Part shown: piece by piece, positions 8,616-16,282 of the stretch
Numbering within the stretch: position 1 is the first letter of the stretch
How the letters are laid out: each line of letters begins with the position of its first letter
Assembly: GCA_044448905.1 (NCBI GenBank)
Contig: JBIOHJ010000008.1
Span: forward strand, 1 to 43,237
Direction: 5' to 3'
Source: JBIOHJ01 sp044448905
Lineage (GTDB): Bacteria; Bacteroidota; Bacteroidia; AKYH767-A; OLB10
DNA: 43,237 nucleotides
Notes under the pieces: model-generated
Told to the model about the DNA's origin: nothing
The model's database searches: none
What the model saw: the letters and a program-made list of their open reading frames with translations, nothing else
Program-made: the position numbers and the translations under genes

Positions 8616-9713
8616 TTACTCTTTGATTATTTTCCTAATCGAAGATGTACCGCCTGAAAATAATTCTACAATATAAACACCTTTTGTGTATGAAGACATA
8701 TCTACATACTCCAAATATTTTTCTGAGATGGTTCCGAGCTTCTTCTGAAAAATCACCTTTCCTTCTGCATTATATATCACGTAATTCGCAGTAAATGTTT
8801 TACTGGGTATTATTTCAAGAGTAAATACATCTATTAAAGGATTTGGAAATACGTTAAACGATGAAACAGAAGCGTTCAAATTCTCTATTCCAACTGTACT
8901 GCACCAACTGAGATCCGAACGTAAAATTTCGTTACCCACAGGATTTTGTGCAACATAATTTTCAACTCCGCCTGCAGGTGTTCCAATTTGAAGATTCAAT
9001 TCAAAGCACAATTCACCGTTAGTTGTTATCTGAGCAATCAGGATTTTGTTGTCAATTGTGTCTGGACCATAAGTACCGCCAAGACACGCTAACGAGCCGT
9101 TGTCAGTGTAGAATAAAGTATCAGTAGTAGTCAGGTTATCAAAAACTAAAATTTCATTTGTAATTCCAACAAGGGTGACTTGCGGAGCAGCAGCAGTGGC
9201 ATCAAAAAAACCATCCTGTGTAGTTAAAGGAATTCCTGCCCAGGAATCGGTATTTATCAAAAGACCATCATTGTTAACTACAGTATTAACTCCATTATCA
9301 TTACTTTTCATAATACCCATTTTAGTGGAACTGGCAGCTCCCACCGAAAGCCATGAATCAAGCATTACGGTATTATCATCCATAAAATTATGATTAATAG
9401 CATTGGGAGTTGTGGCGCCCCTGTCCTCATTATTAAAAAACGTAGTGGTAGTTGATATAAAAAACTCGTGAACAGGGCTGTTAATCCCATAGGCAGCCTG
9501 GAATTTATAGCCCGGAAGCAAATCCACATAGATTCTATAAGTTTTCGAGCCTACAGGCAGAGTACCGGGGACGGATGATACAGCGTCATTGCCGATGGAA
9601 TCATTAACATCAGAAACATAATAATTTTCTACAACGATTGCTTCTAAACCGTTTTGAGCCTGGAGTTTAAAAGCTAAAAAAACAAGAAATAAAATAAATA
9701 TTTTTTTTTTCAT
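8616..9713 (-). CDS. FFNN/LDSW-family secreted protein with T9SS sorting domain
   Basis: 365 residues, the most compact complete family member and a good reference for the group. The signal peptide is 1-19 (ends KLQAQ). The family domain is about 20-280, with TYRIYVDLLPGYKFQAAYG, TTTTFFNNEDRGATT, NTVMLDSWLSVGAASSTK, WAGIPLTTQDG, ILIAQITTNGELCFELNLQ, ENYVAQNPVGNE. A type A T9SS domain covers about 290-365 (FNVFPNPLIDVFTLEI, YNAEGKVIFQKK, GVYIVELF). I do not recognise an enzyme signature or a known fold name. It is the first gene of a unit with the TonB receptor, the divergent paralogue and the FISUMP lipoprotein. Upstream at 9790-9856 are 11-bp-spaced TTAA repeats and a perfect TAnnTTTG element. 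Export by T9SS to the surface or medium is well supported; the biochemical role is unknown. Confidence 0.87.
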   Translation of the reverse strand: MKKKIFILFLVFLAFKLQAQNGLEAIVVENYYVSDVNDSIGNDAVSSVPGTLPVGSKTYRIYVDLLPGYKFQAAYGINSPVHEFFISTTTTFFNNEDRGATTPNAINHNFMDDNTVMLDSWLSVGAASSTKMGIMKSNDNGVNTVVNNDGLLINTDSWAGIPLTTQDGFFDATAAAPQVTLVGITNEILVFDNLTTTDTLFYTDNGSLACLGGTYGPDTIDNKILIAQITTNGELCFELNLQIGTPAGGVENYVAQNPVGNEILRSDLSWCSTVGIENLNASVSSFNVFPNPLIDVFTLEIIPSKTFTANYVIYNAEGKVIFQKKLGTISEKYLEYVDMSSYTKGVYIVELFSGGTSSIRKIIKE

Positions 9714-9789
9714 AAGGGTTAATTATTTAAGGATTAAAATTTTCAGGAATAAAAAAAACAACAGATAAAAGTTTTATTTTACAATGCTT

Positions 9790-9856
9790 CAAAACTATAA
9801 ATGAGAAATTATTTTTTGAAAAAGTTATTGTTATCATTGTCTTAACTTAATGTTAA
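9790..9856 (-). promoter_or_regulatory. Pho-box-like direct repeats plus perfect TAnnTTTG -7 element
   Basis: On the minus strand, TTAACAT (9856-9850), TTAAGAC (9845-9839) and ATAACAA (9834-9828) are spaced exactly 11 bp apart. The next position (9823-9817, TTTTTCA) is poor, and ATAATTT (9812-9806) is again in phase. After 8 bp comes TAGTTTTG (9797-9790), a perfect TAnnTTTG element. The transcript would start near 9783, about 70 nt before ATG 9713. The repeat phase and the 8-bp gap are the same as at the pst promoter. Regulation by a PhoB-like protein is inferred. Confidence 0.55.
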
Positions 9857-9939
9857 GTCTGAATATGATTTAAGGTGTTGTATCCAACAACAGAATAAAT
9901 AATTTGTTTAAGAGAATAATGTTCTGAATTTTTAGAGAT

Positions 9940-10752
9940 TCATTTTGCCTTGCGCGAAGAGTACGTAAGACTGGCAAGCTGAATCTCATTACCCACAGGG
10001 TTCCTGGCAACATAATTTTCCGCGCCACCAGTGGGTTTACCAATTTGAATATTTAATTCAAATGAAAAATCACCATCAGTAGTAATCTGGGCAATCAACA
10101 CTTTATTTTTTTCATCAGGACCAACTGAACCTCCAATTGATGCCCATGACCCATTGTTTGTGAAAAATTCCTGCTCCTTCGTCTTGAAATTTTGATTGCC
10201 AAATAAAGCAAGCAAGTTGCTATCAATACCATAGAAAGTGACTGCTAATTGTGGAGAGGCTTCCAGAAGCCCATCTCTTTTACTTAAAGGCAAATCGGCA
10301 TTTGCGTCCTTATTTTGCAGAAGACCGTCTTCATTAACAATCGTTTTTAAATCATTATCTTCTTCTTTGGAGATGCCAAAATTCCCTGCAGAAGCGGCAG
10401 CCACCGATAACCACGAATCGAGCATAACAGTATTATATTTCAGGGCGTTCTTATTAATGTCATTTGCTACACTTGCTCCATAACTTTCATTATTAAAGAA
10501 TGTTGTAGTTGTCGCAAAGCGAAGGTCATGACCCGGTACACCATATGCTGCCTGAAATCTATAAGCCGGCAACATGTCAGCATAAATTCTGTAAGTCACG
10601 GAACCTTTAGGAAGATAACCTCCACTGGTTGCGGATGCATCATGTGCATCCGAGATGTAGTATTTTTCAACAATAATATTTTCTAACCCGTTTTGAGCAT
10701 TTGCAAAAGTGTTGAAAAAGATAAGGGATAAACCCAACATAATATTTTTCAT
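9940..10752 (-). CDS. FFNN/LDSW-family exported protein lacking a T9SS sorting domain
   Basis: 270 residues. The signal peptide is 1-19 (ends FANAQ). Residues 20-262 are the family domain, close to the 8616-9713 protein: TYRIYADMLPAYRFQAAYG, TTTTFFNNESYGA, NTVMLDSWLSVAAAS, DADLPLSKRDG, VLIAQITTDGDFSFELNIQ, ENYVARNPVGNE. It ends at SSRKAK, just where its relatives begin the linker to the T9SS domain, so either the sorting domain was lost or this copy is meant to stay periplasmic. The 200-odd bases after the stop show no remnant of a sorting domain that I could read. It is a single-gene unit, divergent from the pst operon, and its own promoter region (10809-10864) mirrors the pst promoter. Function unknown. 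Confidence 0.85.
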   Translation of the reverse strand: MKNIMLGLSLIFFNTFANAQNGLENIIVEKYYISDAHDASATSGGYLPKGSVTYRIYADMLPAYRFQAAYGVPGHDLRFATTTTFFNNESYGASVANDINKNALKYNTVMLDSWLSVAAASAGNFGISKEEDNDLKTIVNEDGLLQNKDANADLPLSKRDGLLEASPQLAVTFYGIDSNLLALFGNQNFKTKEQEFFTNNGSWASIGGSVGPDEKNKVLIAQITTDGDFSFELNIQIGKPTGGAENYVARNPVGNEIQLASLTYSSRKAK

Positions 10753-10808
10753 AATAATCAGCTTAATTTAATTTGATTAGCTCTAATTCTTTTTTTTAGT
10801 GAGGGATG

Positions 10809-10864
10809 CAAAAAAGGCAGATAAGCATTAAATTAAAAATAAATTTATATTAAGATGTAGTTAA
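10809..10864 (-). promoter_or_regulatory. Pho-box-like direct repeats upstream of the 270-residue paralogue
   Basis: On the minus strand there are four 7-mers at exact 11-bp spacing: TTAACTA (10864-10858), TTAATAT (10853-10847), TTATTTT (10842-10836) and TTAATGC (10831-10825). After 8 bp comes CTTTTTTG (10816-10809), which keeps the TTTG half of the -7 consensus but lacks the TA. Number, phase and gap equal those of the plus-strand pst box 100 bp away. The 322-base stretch 10753-11074 between the two divergent genes therefore holds two back-to-back promoters and nothing else that I can see. Confidence 0.55.
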
Positions 10865-10964
10865 CTTTTTAGAATAACGCTGTTCTGAAATCATGTTTAA
10901 TGTCCTTCTTTTCTTAATTTATTGTTTTAATAAGCCGATTCCGATGAGAGGTTTTTTTCGCTTC

Positions 10965-11020
10965 TTAACATTAATTTAATATTGACTTAATAAGCGGGTA
11001 ACCTTTTCATAATCTATTTG
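10965..11020 (+). promoter_or_regulatory. Pho-box-like direct repeats plus -7 element of the porin-pst-phoU operon
   Basis: TTAACAT (10965-10971), TTAATAT (10976-10982), TTAATAA (10987-10993) and GTAACCT (10998-11004) stand exactly 11 bp apart. After 8 bp comes TCTATTTG (11013-11020), five of six fixed positions of TAnnTTTG. No TTG-type -33 element is visible at the usual distance, and the repeats occupy that place, as in activator-dependent Pho promoters. Because the -7 element covers 11013-11020, the TTG at 11018 cannot be the porin start. Location ahead of a phosphate operon supports a PhoB-type operator; binding is inferred. Confidence 0.65.
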
Positions 11021-11074
11021 CATCGAAAAATTAACAGTATGTTTAACTCTAACCACTCAATTTGTATGATCAGG

Positions 11075-12391
11075 ATGAAAAAAAATTTAGCTCTTATTAT
11101 GATGTTAATAGTAACATCAGCAACTTTGTTAAAAGCTCAGGAAGCCGGACCGGATACTTTGGTAAGCACCGTGGCAAGAATCGCATCCGACCTTGATGTT
11201 CTGAAAAGAATTAAGATAACGGGTTATTTGCAGGCGCAGTTCCAGTGGTGCGACTCTGCCGGACAGGCATCATTTGCCGGTGGTAACTTTGCTTCGGGAG
11301 TGGACAAACGGTTTATGTTAAGACGGGCTCGCGTCAAAATCCAGTACGATACTCCTTTAAATGAAAAGGGATGGAGCACTTCTCAATATGTTTTTCAGAT
11401 TGATGTCACCGAAAAAGGACTGACTATAAAAGATATGTACGCAAAATTCACCGACCCATGGAGTGGATGGTTTTCAGTCACAGCAGGTATGCAAAATCGA
11501 CCCTTTGGCTATGAAATTGGTTATTCGTCAGGTCTTCGCGAATCACCGGAACGCGGCAGGCTGTCGCAAACCATTTTTCCTAACGAAAGAGATTTGGGCG
11601 CCATGATTTCAATACAGGGACCCAAAACTTCAAGGTGGAACTGGATAAAGCTCGATGGAGGAATGTTTAACGGAACAGGCGGACCCAGTGCCGGGGCAAA
11701 CACCAGCGATTTTGATAAATACAAAGACTTTATCGGTCATGTTGCAATAACCCGTACCGCAGCACAAGAACGAGTAAAATGGGGAATTGGCGGATCATAC
11801 TATGACGGAGGATATGTTTCGGACACTGCTTATGTTTATACACCGGGCCAGGTAAACGATTCCACCTTTGGATTTGTTAAGAGTGAAGATAAGAATAAAA
11901 AAGGGACTTTGGAAAAAAGAATTCACACCGGTGGCGATGCGCAGGTAAGCATTGAATGGTTCCCCGGAATTACTACACTAAGAGGCGAATACATACAAGG
12001 TGACCAGGCAGGCACATCAAAAACAACAGCCACCCCCATAACAATGCCTGTAGCCGCAGATGGTATTTACCGGAGAAAATTCAACGGGGCTTACTTTTAC
12101 TTTATTCAAAATATTCTCACAACGCCCTTTCAGGCAGTTGTTAAATATGACTGGTACGATCCCAATACAGATGTTGAAGGAGACCAGATTGGAAAAACAA
12201 GCAGCAATACAAATGCAACGGATATAAAATATACCACGCTTGGAGTGGGGCTTATTTATCACTGGGATGCCAATCTTAAATTAGTCCTCTATTATGATAT
12301 GGTGGAGAATGAAACAAGTAAAAACCTTACCGGTTATAATAAAGATTTAAAAGACAATGTCCTTACGCTCCGCGCGCAAATGAGATTTTAA
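11075..12391 (+). CDS. OprP/OprO-like phosphate-selective porin
   Basis: 438 residues from ATG 11075. The frame is open further upstream (TTG 11018, ATG 11039, ATG 11066), but only the 11075 start puts a normal signal peptide (MKKNLALIMMLIVTSATLLKAQ) at the N-terminus, and 11018 lies inside the predicted -7 element. After a short coiled stretch (ARIASDLDVLKRIKITGYLQAQFQW) the protein is a beta-barrel of the phosphate-selective porin O/P family (PF07396): FMLRRARVKIQYDTP, TAGMQNRPFGYEIGY, ESPERGRLSQTIFPNERDLG, and a terminal strand ending LRAQMRF with the usual C-terminal Phe. It should let phosphate or other anions cross the outer membrane to PstS, encoded 19 bp downstream. Family substrate specificity varies (phosphate, polyphosphate), so the exact ligand is inferred from the operon. 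Confidence 0.9.
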   Translation: MKKNLALIMMLIVTSATLLKAQEAGPDTLVSTVARIASDLDVLKRIKITGYLQAQFQWCDSAGQASFAGGNFASGVDKRFMLRRARVKIQYDTPLNEKGWSTSQYVFQIDVTEKGLTIKDMYAKFTDPWSGWFSVTAGMQNRPFGYEIGYSSGLRESPERGRLSQTIFPNERDLGAMISIQGPKTSRWNWIKLDGGMFNGTGGPSAGANTSDFDKYKDFIGHVAITRTAAQERVKWGIGGSYYDGGYVSDTAYVYTPGQVNDSTFGFVKSEDKNKKGTLEKRIHTGGDAQVSIEWFPGITTLRGEYIQGDQAGTSKTTATPITMPVAADGIYRRKFNGAYFYFIQNILTTPFQAVVKYDWYDPNTDVEGDQIGKTSSNTNATDIKYTTLGVGLIYHWDANLKLVLYYDMVENETSKNLTGYNKDLKDNVLTLRAQMRF

Positions 12392-12410
12392 TCAACAGAA
12401 AAACAAAAAA

Positions 12411-13247
12411 ATGAAAATAAAAATGAAAACAAAATCAATCAGCCTGGTTGTTGCTTTGTGTTTATCAATGGCAGCATCCGCACAAAAAATTACAATCAAA
12501 GGAAGTGATACGGTTCTTCCGCTTTCACAAAAAGAAGCCGAAGATTACATGAAAGCTAATGCCGGAAAGTCTATAACCGTTATTGGTGGCGGCAGCGGTG
12601 TGGGAATTGCTGCTTTGATGGACGGCACTACCGACATTGGCATGTCTTCGCGCAAATTAAAAATGGATGAGAAATTAAAAATGCAGGAAGCCGGAAAAGC
12701 GTATAAAGAAGTTATTGTTGCTTATGATGCCTTATCAGTTATTGTAAACCCGGCAAACAAGATTTCACAATTAACACGTGAACAGATTGAAGGAATCTTT
12801 ACCGGGAAAATTAAAAACTGGAAAGAGGTTGGGGGTGATGACATGCAGATTATAGTTTATTCACGCGAAACCAGTTCAGGCACGTATGAATTTTTTAAAG
12901 AAAGAGTTTTGAATAATAAGAACTATGCTTCATCGGCATTGATGATGCCTGCAACAGGAGCCATTGTTCAATCGGTTTCTCAAACCAAAGGCGCTATCGG
13001 GTACATTGGATTAGCCTATATGGAAAACTCAGTTAAGGACTTAAAAGTTTCGTATGATAAAGGAAAAACGTATGTGCTTGCAAGTTATGATAATGCAAAA
13101 AATAAAACGTATCCTATCGTCAGGCCTTTGTTTTATTACTACACTACGAAAGTGGAATCCATAGTAAAGCCGTTTATTGATTTTGTACTTTCATCAACCG
13201 GGCAAAAAATAGTTAAAGAAGTAGGATACATTGATATATTAAAATAA
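12411..13247 (+). CDS. pstS: PstS, phosphate ABC transporter substrate-binding protein
   Basis: 278 residues. The signal peptide is about 1-24 (ends AASAQ). The mature protein is a PBP-like phosphate binder (PF12849) with the expected binding motifs: KGSDTVLPLSQ near the N-terminus, GGGSGVGIAAL, DIGMSSR, and SRETSSGTYEFF, which supplies phosphate-contacting Ser/Thr residues in this family. GAIGYIGLAY and IVRPLFYY follow as usual. It captures inorganic phosphate in the periplasm and delivers it to PstCA. Two ATGs lie 12 bp apart (12411, 12423); either gives a good leader. It follows the porin by 19 bp, and a hairpin at 13279-13305 separates it from pstC, which may let pstS be made in excess. 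Confidence 0.96.
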   Translation: MKIKMKTKSISLVVALCLSMAASAQKITIKGSDTVLPLSQKEAEDYMKANAGKSITVIGGGSGVGIAALMDGTTDIGMSSRKLKMDEKLKMQEAGKAYKEVIVAYDALSVIVNPANKISQLTREQIEGIFTGKIKNWKEVGGDDMQIIVYSRETSSGTYEFFKERVLNNKNYASSALMMPATGAIVQSVSQTKGAIGYIGLAYMENSVKDLKVSYDKGKTYVLASYDNAKNKTYPIVRPLFYYYTTKVESIVKPFIDFVLSSTGQKIVKEVGYIDILK

Positions 13248-13278
13248 AAATTTAGGTTTAAGTTTGCCTTTTCAAAAG

Positions 13279-13305
13279 ATGCCACGGCTATCCAGGTCGT
13301 GGCAT
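13279..13305 (+). terminator. Intra-operon hairpin between pstS and pstC
   Basis: ATGCCACG (13279-13286) and CGTGGCAT (13298-13305) form a perfect 8-bp stem with an 11-base loop, in the 84-base gap between pstS and pstC. There is no T-run after it, so a partial terminator or a 3' stabiliser of the porin-pstS message is more likely than a full stop. Such elements often raise binding-protein levels over those of the permease. Confidence 0.5.
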
Positions 13306-13331
13306 TGCGTTATAATTAATGGTACAGGATT

Positions 13332-14537
13332 GTGATAATTTCAATCAAAAAAATACTTGAGCGCATCATCCAGGGACTGCTCATGGCAAGCAGCTTAACC
13401 ACCACGATAACGGTGCTGCTCATTATTGTTTATTTGTTCAGGGAAGCCAGCGGAATTTTTACCATGTCGCCAATCGAAAATGGTTTTTCATTACTGGTAA
13501 ATAAAAATAATCCTGTAAAAAAACTACAGTCTGAACAAATAAAAAATATTTTTGACCAGAACATTACCAGCTGGAAAGAAGTCGGAGGGGAAGATGCAGA
13601 AATTGAATTATTCAGGACAGATGACATTGGAAATTATTATTCCGATGAAGAGCTGGGAGAAAACTTTGAATACCTGCCCGGAAAGATTGATGAATATATT
13701 TCGCAGCATCCCGGTGTGATTGCCTTTATTGCCGATAAATATATTTTACCGCAATCACAGGCAAAAAAAATAAGTGTTGATATCATCACATTAAAAAAGC
13801 TCTTTTCAACCAAAGAATGGTTTCCCACTGCACAACCTGCCGCACAGCTTGGAATTCTTCCGCTTATACTCGGGACATTCTGGGTAAGCTTTGGCGCAAT
13901 TGCACTGGCATTACCGTTCGGGTTAGCTGCTGCAATCTATATGGCAGAAATTGCGAGCAGCCGTGTCCGCAATATTTTAAAACCGCTCATTGAGCTTCTT
14001 GCGGGTATTCCATCAGTTGTTTACGGCTTTTTCGGATTAGTGGTAATTGTTCCATTCATTCAAAAAACATTTAACCTTCCTGTAGGTGAATCAGCATTTG
14101 CAGGAAGCATTCTGCTTGGAATTATGGCGTTGCCCACCATTATTACCATTTCAGAAGATGCCATCAGAAACACACCGCGCTCAATGAAAGAAGCCAGCCT
14201 TGCCCTGGGAGCGAATCACTGGCAAACTATATTAAGAGTAATAATTCCTTATTCCATTTCGGGGATAACAGCAGCCGTTATACTTGGCATCGGGAGAGCC
14301 ATTGGCGAAACAATGGCTGTGCTGATGGTTACGGGAAATGCAGCTGTTATTCCTCATTCGCTTCTCGAACCGGTCAGAACCATTCCGGCTACCATAGCTG
14401 CCGAATTAGGCGAAGCGCCATTCGGTGGATTGCATTTTAAAATGTTATTCTTCCTCGGTTGTATTTTATTCTTCATCACTCTCATAATAAATTTCAGCGT
14501 GGAACTCATTGCTCCTAAAAGAAGAATTGAACAATAA
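13332..14537 (+). CDS. pstC: PstC, phosphate ABC transporter permease with a PstS-like periplasmic insertion
   Basis: 401 residues against about 300-330 for most PstC. GTG 13332 is chosen because it gives the short charged N-terminus before membrane segment 1 (about 18-36); ATG 13383 would cut into that segment. From about residue 167 the protein is a normal binding-protein-dependent permease: GILPLILGTFWVSFGAIALALP, then GIPSVVYGFFGLVVIVPF, the cytoplasmic EAA-type loop around MKEASLALGANHWQTILRVIIP, and RAIGETMAVLMVTGN. The extra part, about 53-152, lies between membrane segments 1 and 2, in the periplasm. It resembles PstS 109-208: LVNKNN, LQSEQIKNIF, ITSWKEVGGED, and GVIAFIADKY in place of GAIGYIGLAY. 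The phosphate-contacting TSSGT loop is missing. It pairs with PstA, whose start is 11 bp downstream. Confidence 0.94.
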   Translation: MIISIKKILERIIQGLLMASSLTTTITVLLIIVYLFREASGIFTMSPIENGFSLLVNKNNPVKKLQSEQIKNIFDQNITSWKEVGGEDAEIELFRTDDIGNYYSDEELGENFEYLPGKIDEYISQHPGVIAFIADKYILPQSQAKKISVDIITLKKLFSTKEWFPTAQPAAQLGILPLILGTFWVSFGAIALALPFGLAAAIYMAEIASSRVRNILKPLIELLAGIPSVVYGFFGLVVIVPFIQKTFNLPVGESAFAGSILLGIMALPTIITISEDAIRNTPRSMKEASLALGANHWQTILRVIIPYSISGITAAVILGIGRAIGETMAVLMVTGNAAVIPHSLLEPVRTIPATIAAELGEAPFGGLHFKMLFFLGCILFFITLIINFSVELIAPKRRIEQ

Positions 14538-14548
14538 CAATTAATAAA

Positions 14549-15415
14549 GTGAAGTACGAAGTAAAAAAACAATTAAAAGAACAAACTGCATTCTGGATTC
14601 TGCGAATATTCAGCTTCAGCATTCTTATCGTATTGTTCATTGTGCTTGGCTTTATTATTACTAAAGGCATCGGGGTTATCAGCTGGGATTTCATCACTAA
14701 AATGCCTTCCGAAGGAATGACACAGGGCGGAATTTACCCGGCTATTATCGGTACGTTATTGCTCATTGCCGGAAGCATGATCATTGCTTTTCCCATTGGT
14801 GTGATGTCAGGAATTTATATGAATGAATTTGTTAAGGATAGCTTTTTTAAACGATTCGTAAATGTGATGACAAATAACCTTTCCGGCATTCCATCTATTG
14901 TTTTCGGTTTATTTGGAATGCAGTTTTTTGTCAATCAACTGAAATGGGGAGATTCTATTATTGCGGGTTCATTCACGCTCGGTTTACTTGCGCTTCCTGT
15001 TGTTGTCCGCACTACTGAAGAAGCGCTGAAGGCAATTCCAAATTCATTTCGTGAAGCGAGTTATGCATTGAGCGCATCAAAAATGCAAACAATACATCGT
15101 GTTGTTTTGCCAATGTCTTTACCCAACATCGTCACCGGGTTAATTTTAAGCATGAGCCGTGTATCAGGAGAAACAGCCCCGATATTATTTACCGTTGCAG
15201 CCTATTTTTTACCAAAACTACCGACAAGCATATTCGACCAGGTAATGGCTTTGCCATATCATTTATATGTTCTTACAACCAGCGGAACCAACATCGAAGA
15301 ATCACGCCCGATGGCTTACGGAACGGCATTGGTTCTTGTGCTGATAGTTTTAATTTTAAATTTAATTGCAAACGCGTTGCGGAAATACCTGAGTAAAAAA
15401 GTTAAGATGAATTAG
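14549..15415 (+). CDS. pstA: PstA, phosphate ABC transporter permease
   Basis: 288 residues of normal family length. GTG 14549 is the start, 11 bp after the pstC stop, and no in-frame ATG gives the complete N-terminus. Six membrane segments can be read. The first is about 20-45; the family blocks GGIYPAIIGTLLLIAGSMIIAFPIG, NLSGIPSIVFGLFG, the EAA-type loop FREASYALSASKMQTIHRVVLP and SRVSGETAPILFTV follow. Together with PstC it forms the membrane channel that moves phosphate into the cytoplasm, driven by PstB. Confidence 0.95.
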   Translation: MKYEVKKQLKEQTAFWILRIFSFSILIVLFIVLGFIITKGIGVISWDFITKMPSEGMTQGGIYPAIIGTLLLIAGSMIIAFPIGVMSGIYMNEFVKDSFFKRFVNVMTNNLSGIPSIVFGLFGMQFFVNQLKWGDSIIAGSFTLGLLALPVVVRTTEEALKAIPNSFREASYALSASKMQTIHRVVLPMSLPNIVTGLILSMSRVSGETAPILFTVAAYFLPKLPTSIFDQVMALPYHLYVLTTSGTNIEESRPMAYGTALVLVLIVLILNLIANALRKYLSKKVKMN

Positions 15416-15454
15416 AACACATACGACAGGCAACTGACAACAGACCACTGACAA

Positions 15455-16210
15455 ATGGCTTTTAAAATAGAAACAAAAGATTTACATTTATACTATGGCG
15501 ATTTTCATGCGCTGAAAGGTGTGAGCATCGCCATGCAGGCAAACACTGTTACTGCTCTCATCGGTCCATCGGGTTGCGGTAAATCAACTTACCTGCGCTC
15601 ACTAAATCGTATGAACGATTTGATTGATGGTGTTTCAATAAGGGGAATTGCGATGATTGACGGGAAAAATATTTATTCGAAAGAAATTAAGCTGGATGAA
15701 TTAAGAAAAAAAGTAGGAATGGTTTTCCAGAAACCTAATCCTTTTCCGAAATCCATTTTTGAAAATGTTGCTTACGGCTTGCGTGTAAATGGAATCACAC
15801 ACAAAAAATTTATTGAGGAACGCGTTGAGCGTTCGCTTAAACAATCGGCATTGTGGGAGGAAGTAAAGGACAAATTAAAAAAATCAGCTTTCGAATTATC
15901 AGGCGGACAGCAACAGCGTTTGTGCATTGCACGCGCTCTTGCCATTGAACCTTCGGTAGTGTTAATGGATGAACCCGCTTCGGCACTCGACCCGCTTTCA
16001 ACTTCTAAAATTGAAGAACTGATTTATCAGCTTAAAAAAGAATACACCATTGTGATCGTTACACATAATATGCAGCAGGCAGGGCGTGTCAGCGATATGA
16101 CAGGATTTTTTTATCTTGGTGAACTGATTGAGTTTGATGAAACAAAAAAAATATTTACAAATCCAAGTGACATTCGTACTCAGAATTATATCACCGGAAA
16201 GTTTGGATAA
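15455..16210 (+). CDS. pstB: PstB, phosphate ABC transporter ATP-binding protein
   Basis: 251 residues, the usual PstB length. All ATPase motifs are present: Walker A GPSGCGKST at about 37-45, the Q-loop in VGMVFQKPNPFPKSIFENVAYG (typical of PstB), signature LSGGQQQRLCIARALA, Walker B VVLMDEPASALDP, and switch His in IVIVTHNMQQA. It hydrolyses ATP on the cytoplasmic side of PstCA. The gene is 39 bp after pstA and 72 bp before phoU, in the same operon. Confidence 0.97.
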   Translation: MAFKIETKDLHLYYGDFHALKGVSIAMQANTVTALIGPSGCGKSTYLRSLNRMNDLIDGVSIRGIAMIDGKNIYSKEIKLDELRKKVGMVFQKPNPFPKSIFENVAYGLRVNGITHKKFIEERVERSLKQSALWEEVKDKLKKSAFELSGGQQQRLCIARALAIEPSVVLMDEPASALDPLSTSKIEELIYQLKKEYTIVIVTHNMQQAGRVSDMTGFFYLGELIEFDETKKIFTNPSDIRTQNYITGKFG

Positions 16211-16282
16211 AAAAGAATAAAATTTAAACTTGACTTCAATCAGCATTTAAATTTGAACTAAAATCGTATATCACAAATACAA

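Noticed and set aside
11018..11074. Longer porin N-terminus starting at TTG 11018 or ATG 11039
   Set aside because: The extension would place polar residues before the signal peptide, and 11018 overlaps the predicted -7 element. ATG 11075 gives a standard leader.
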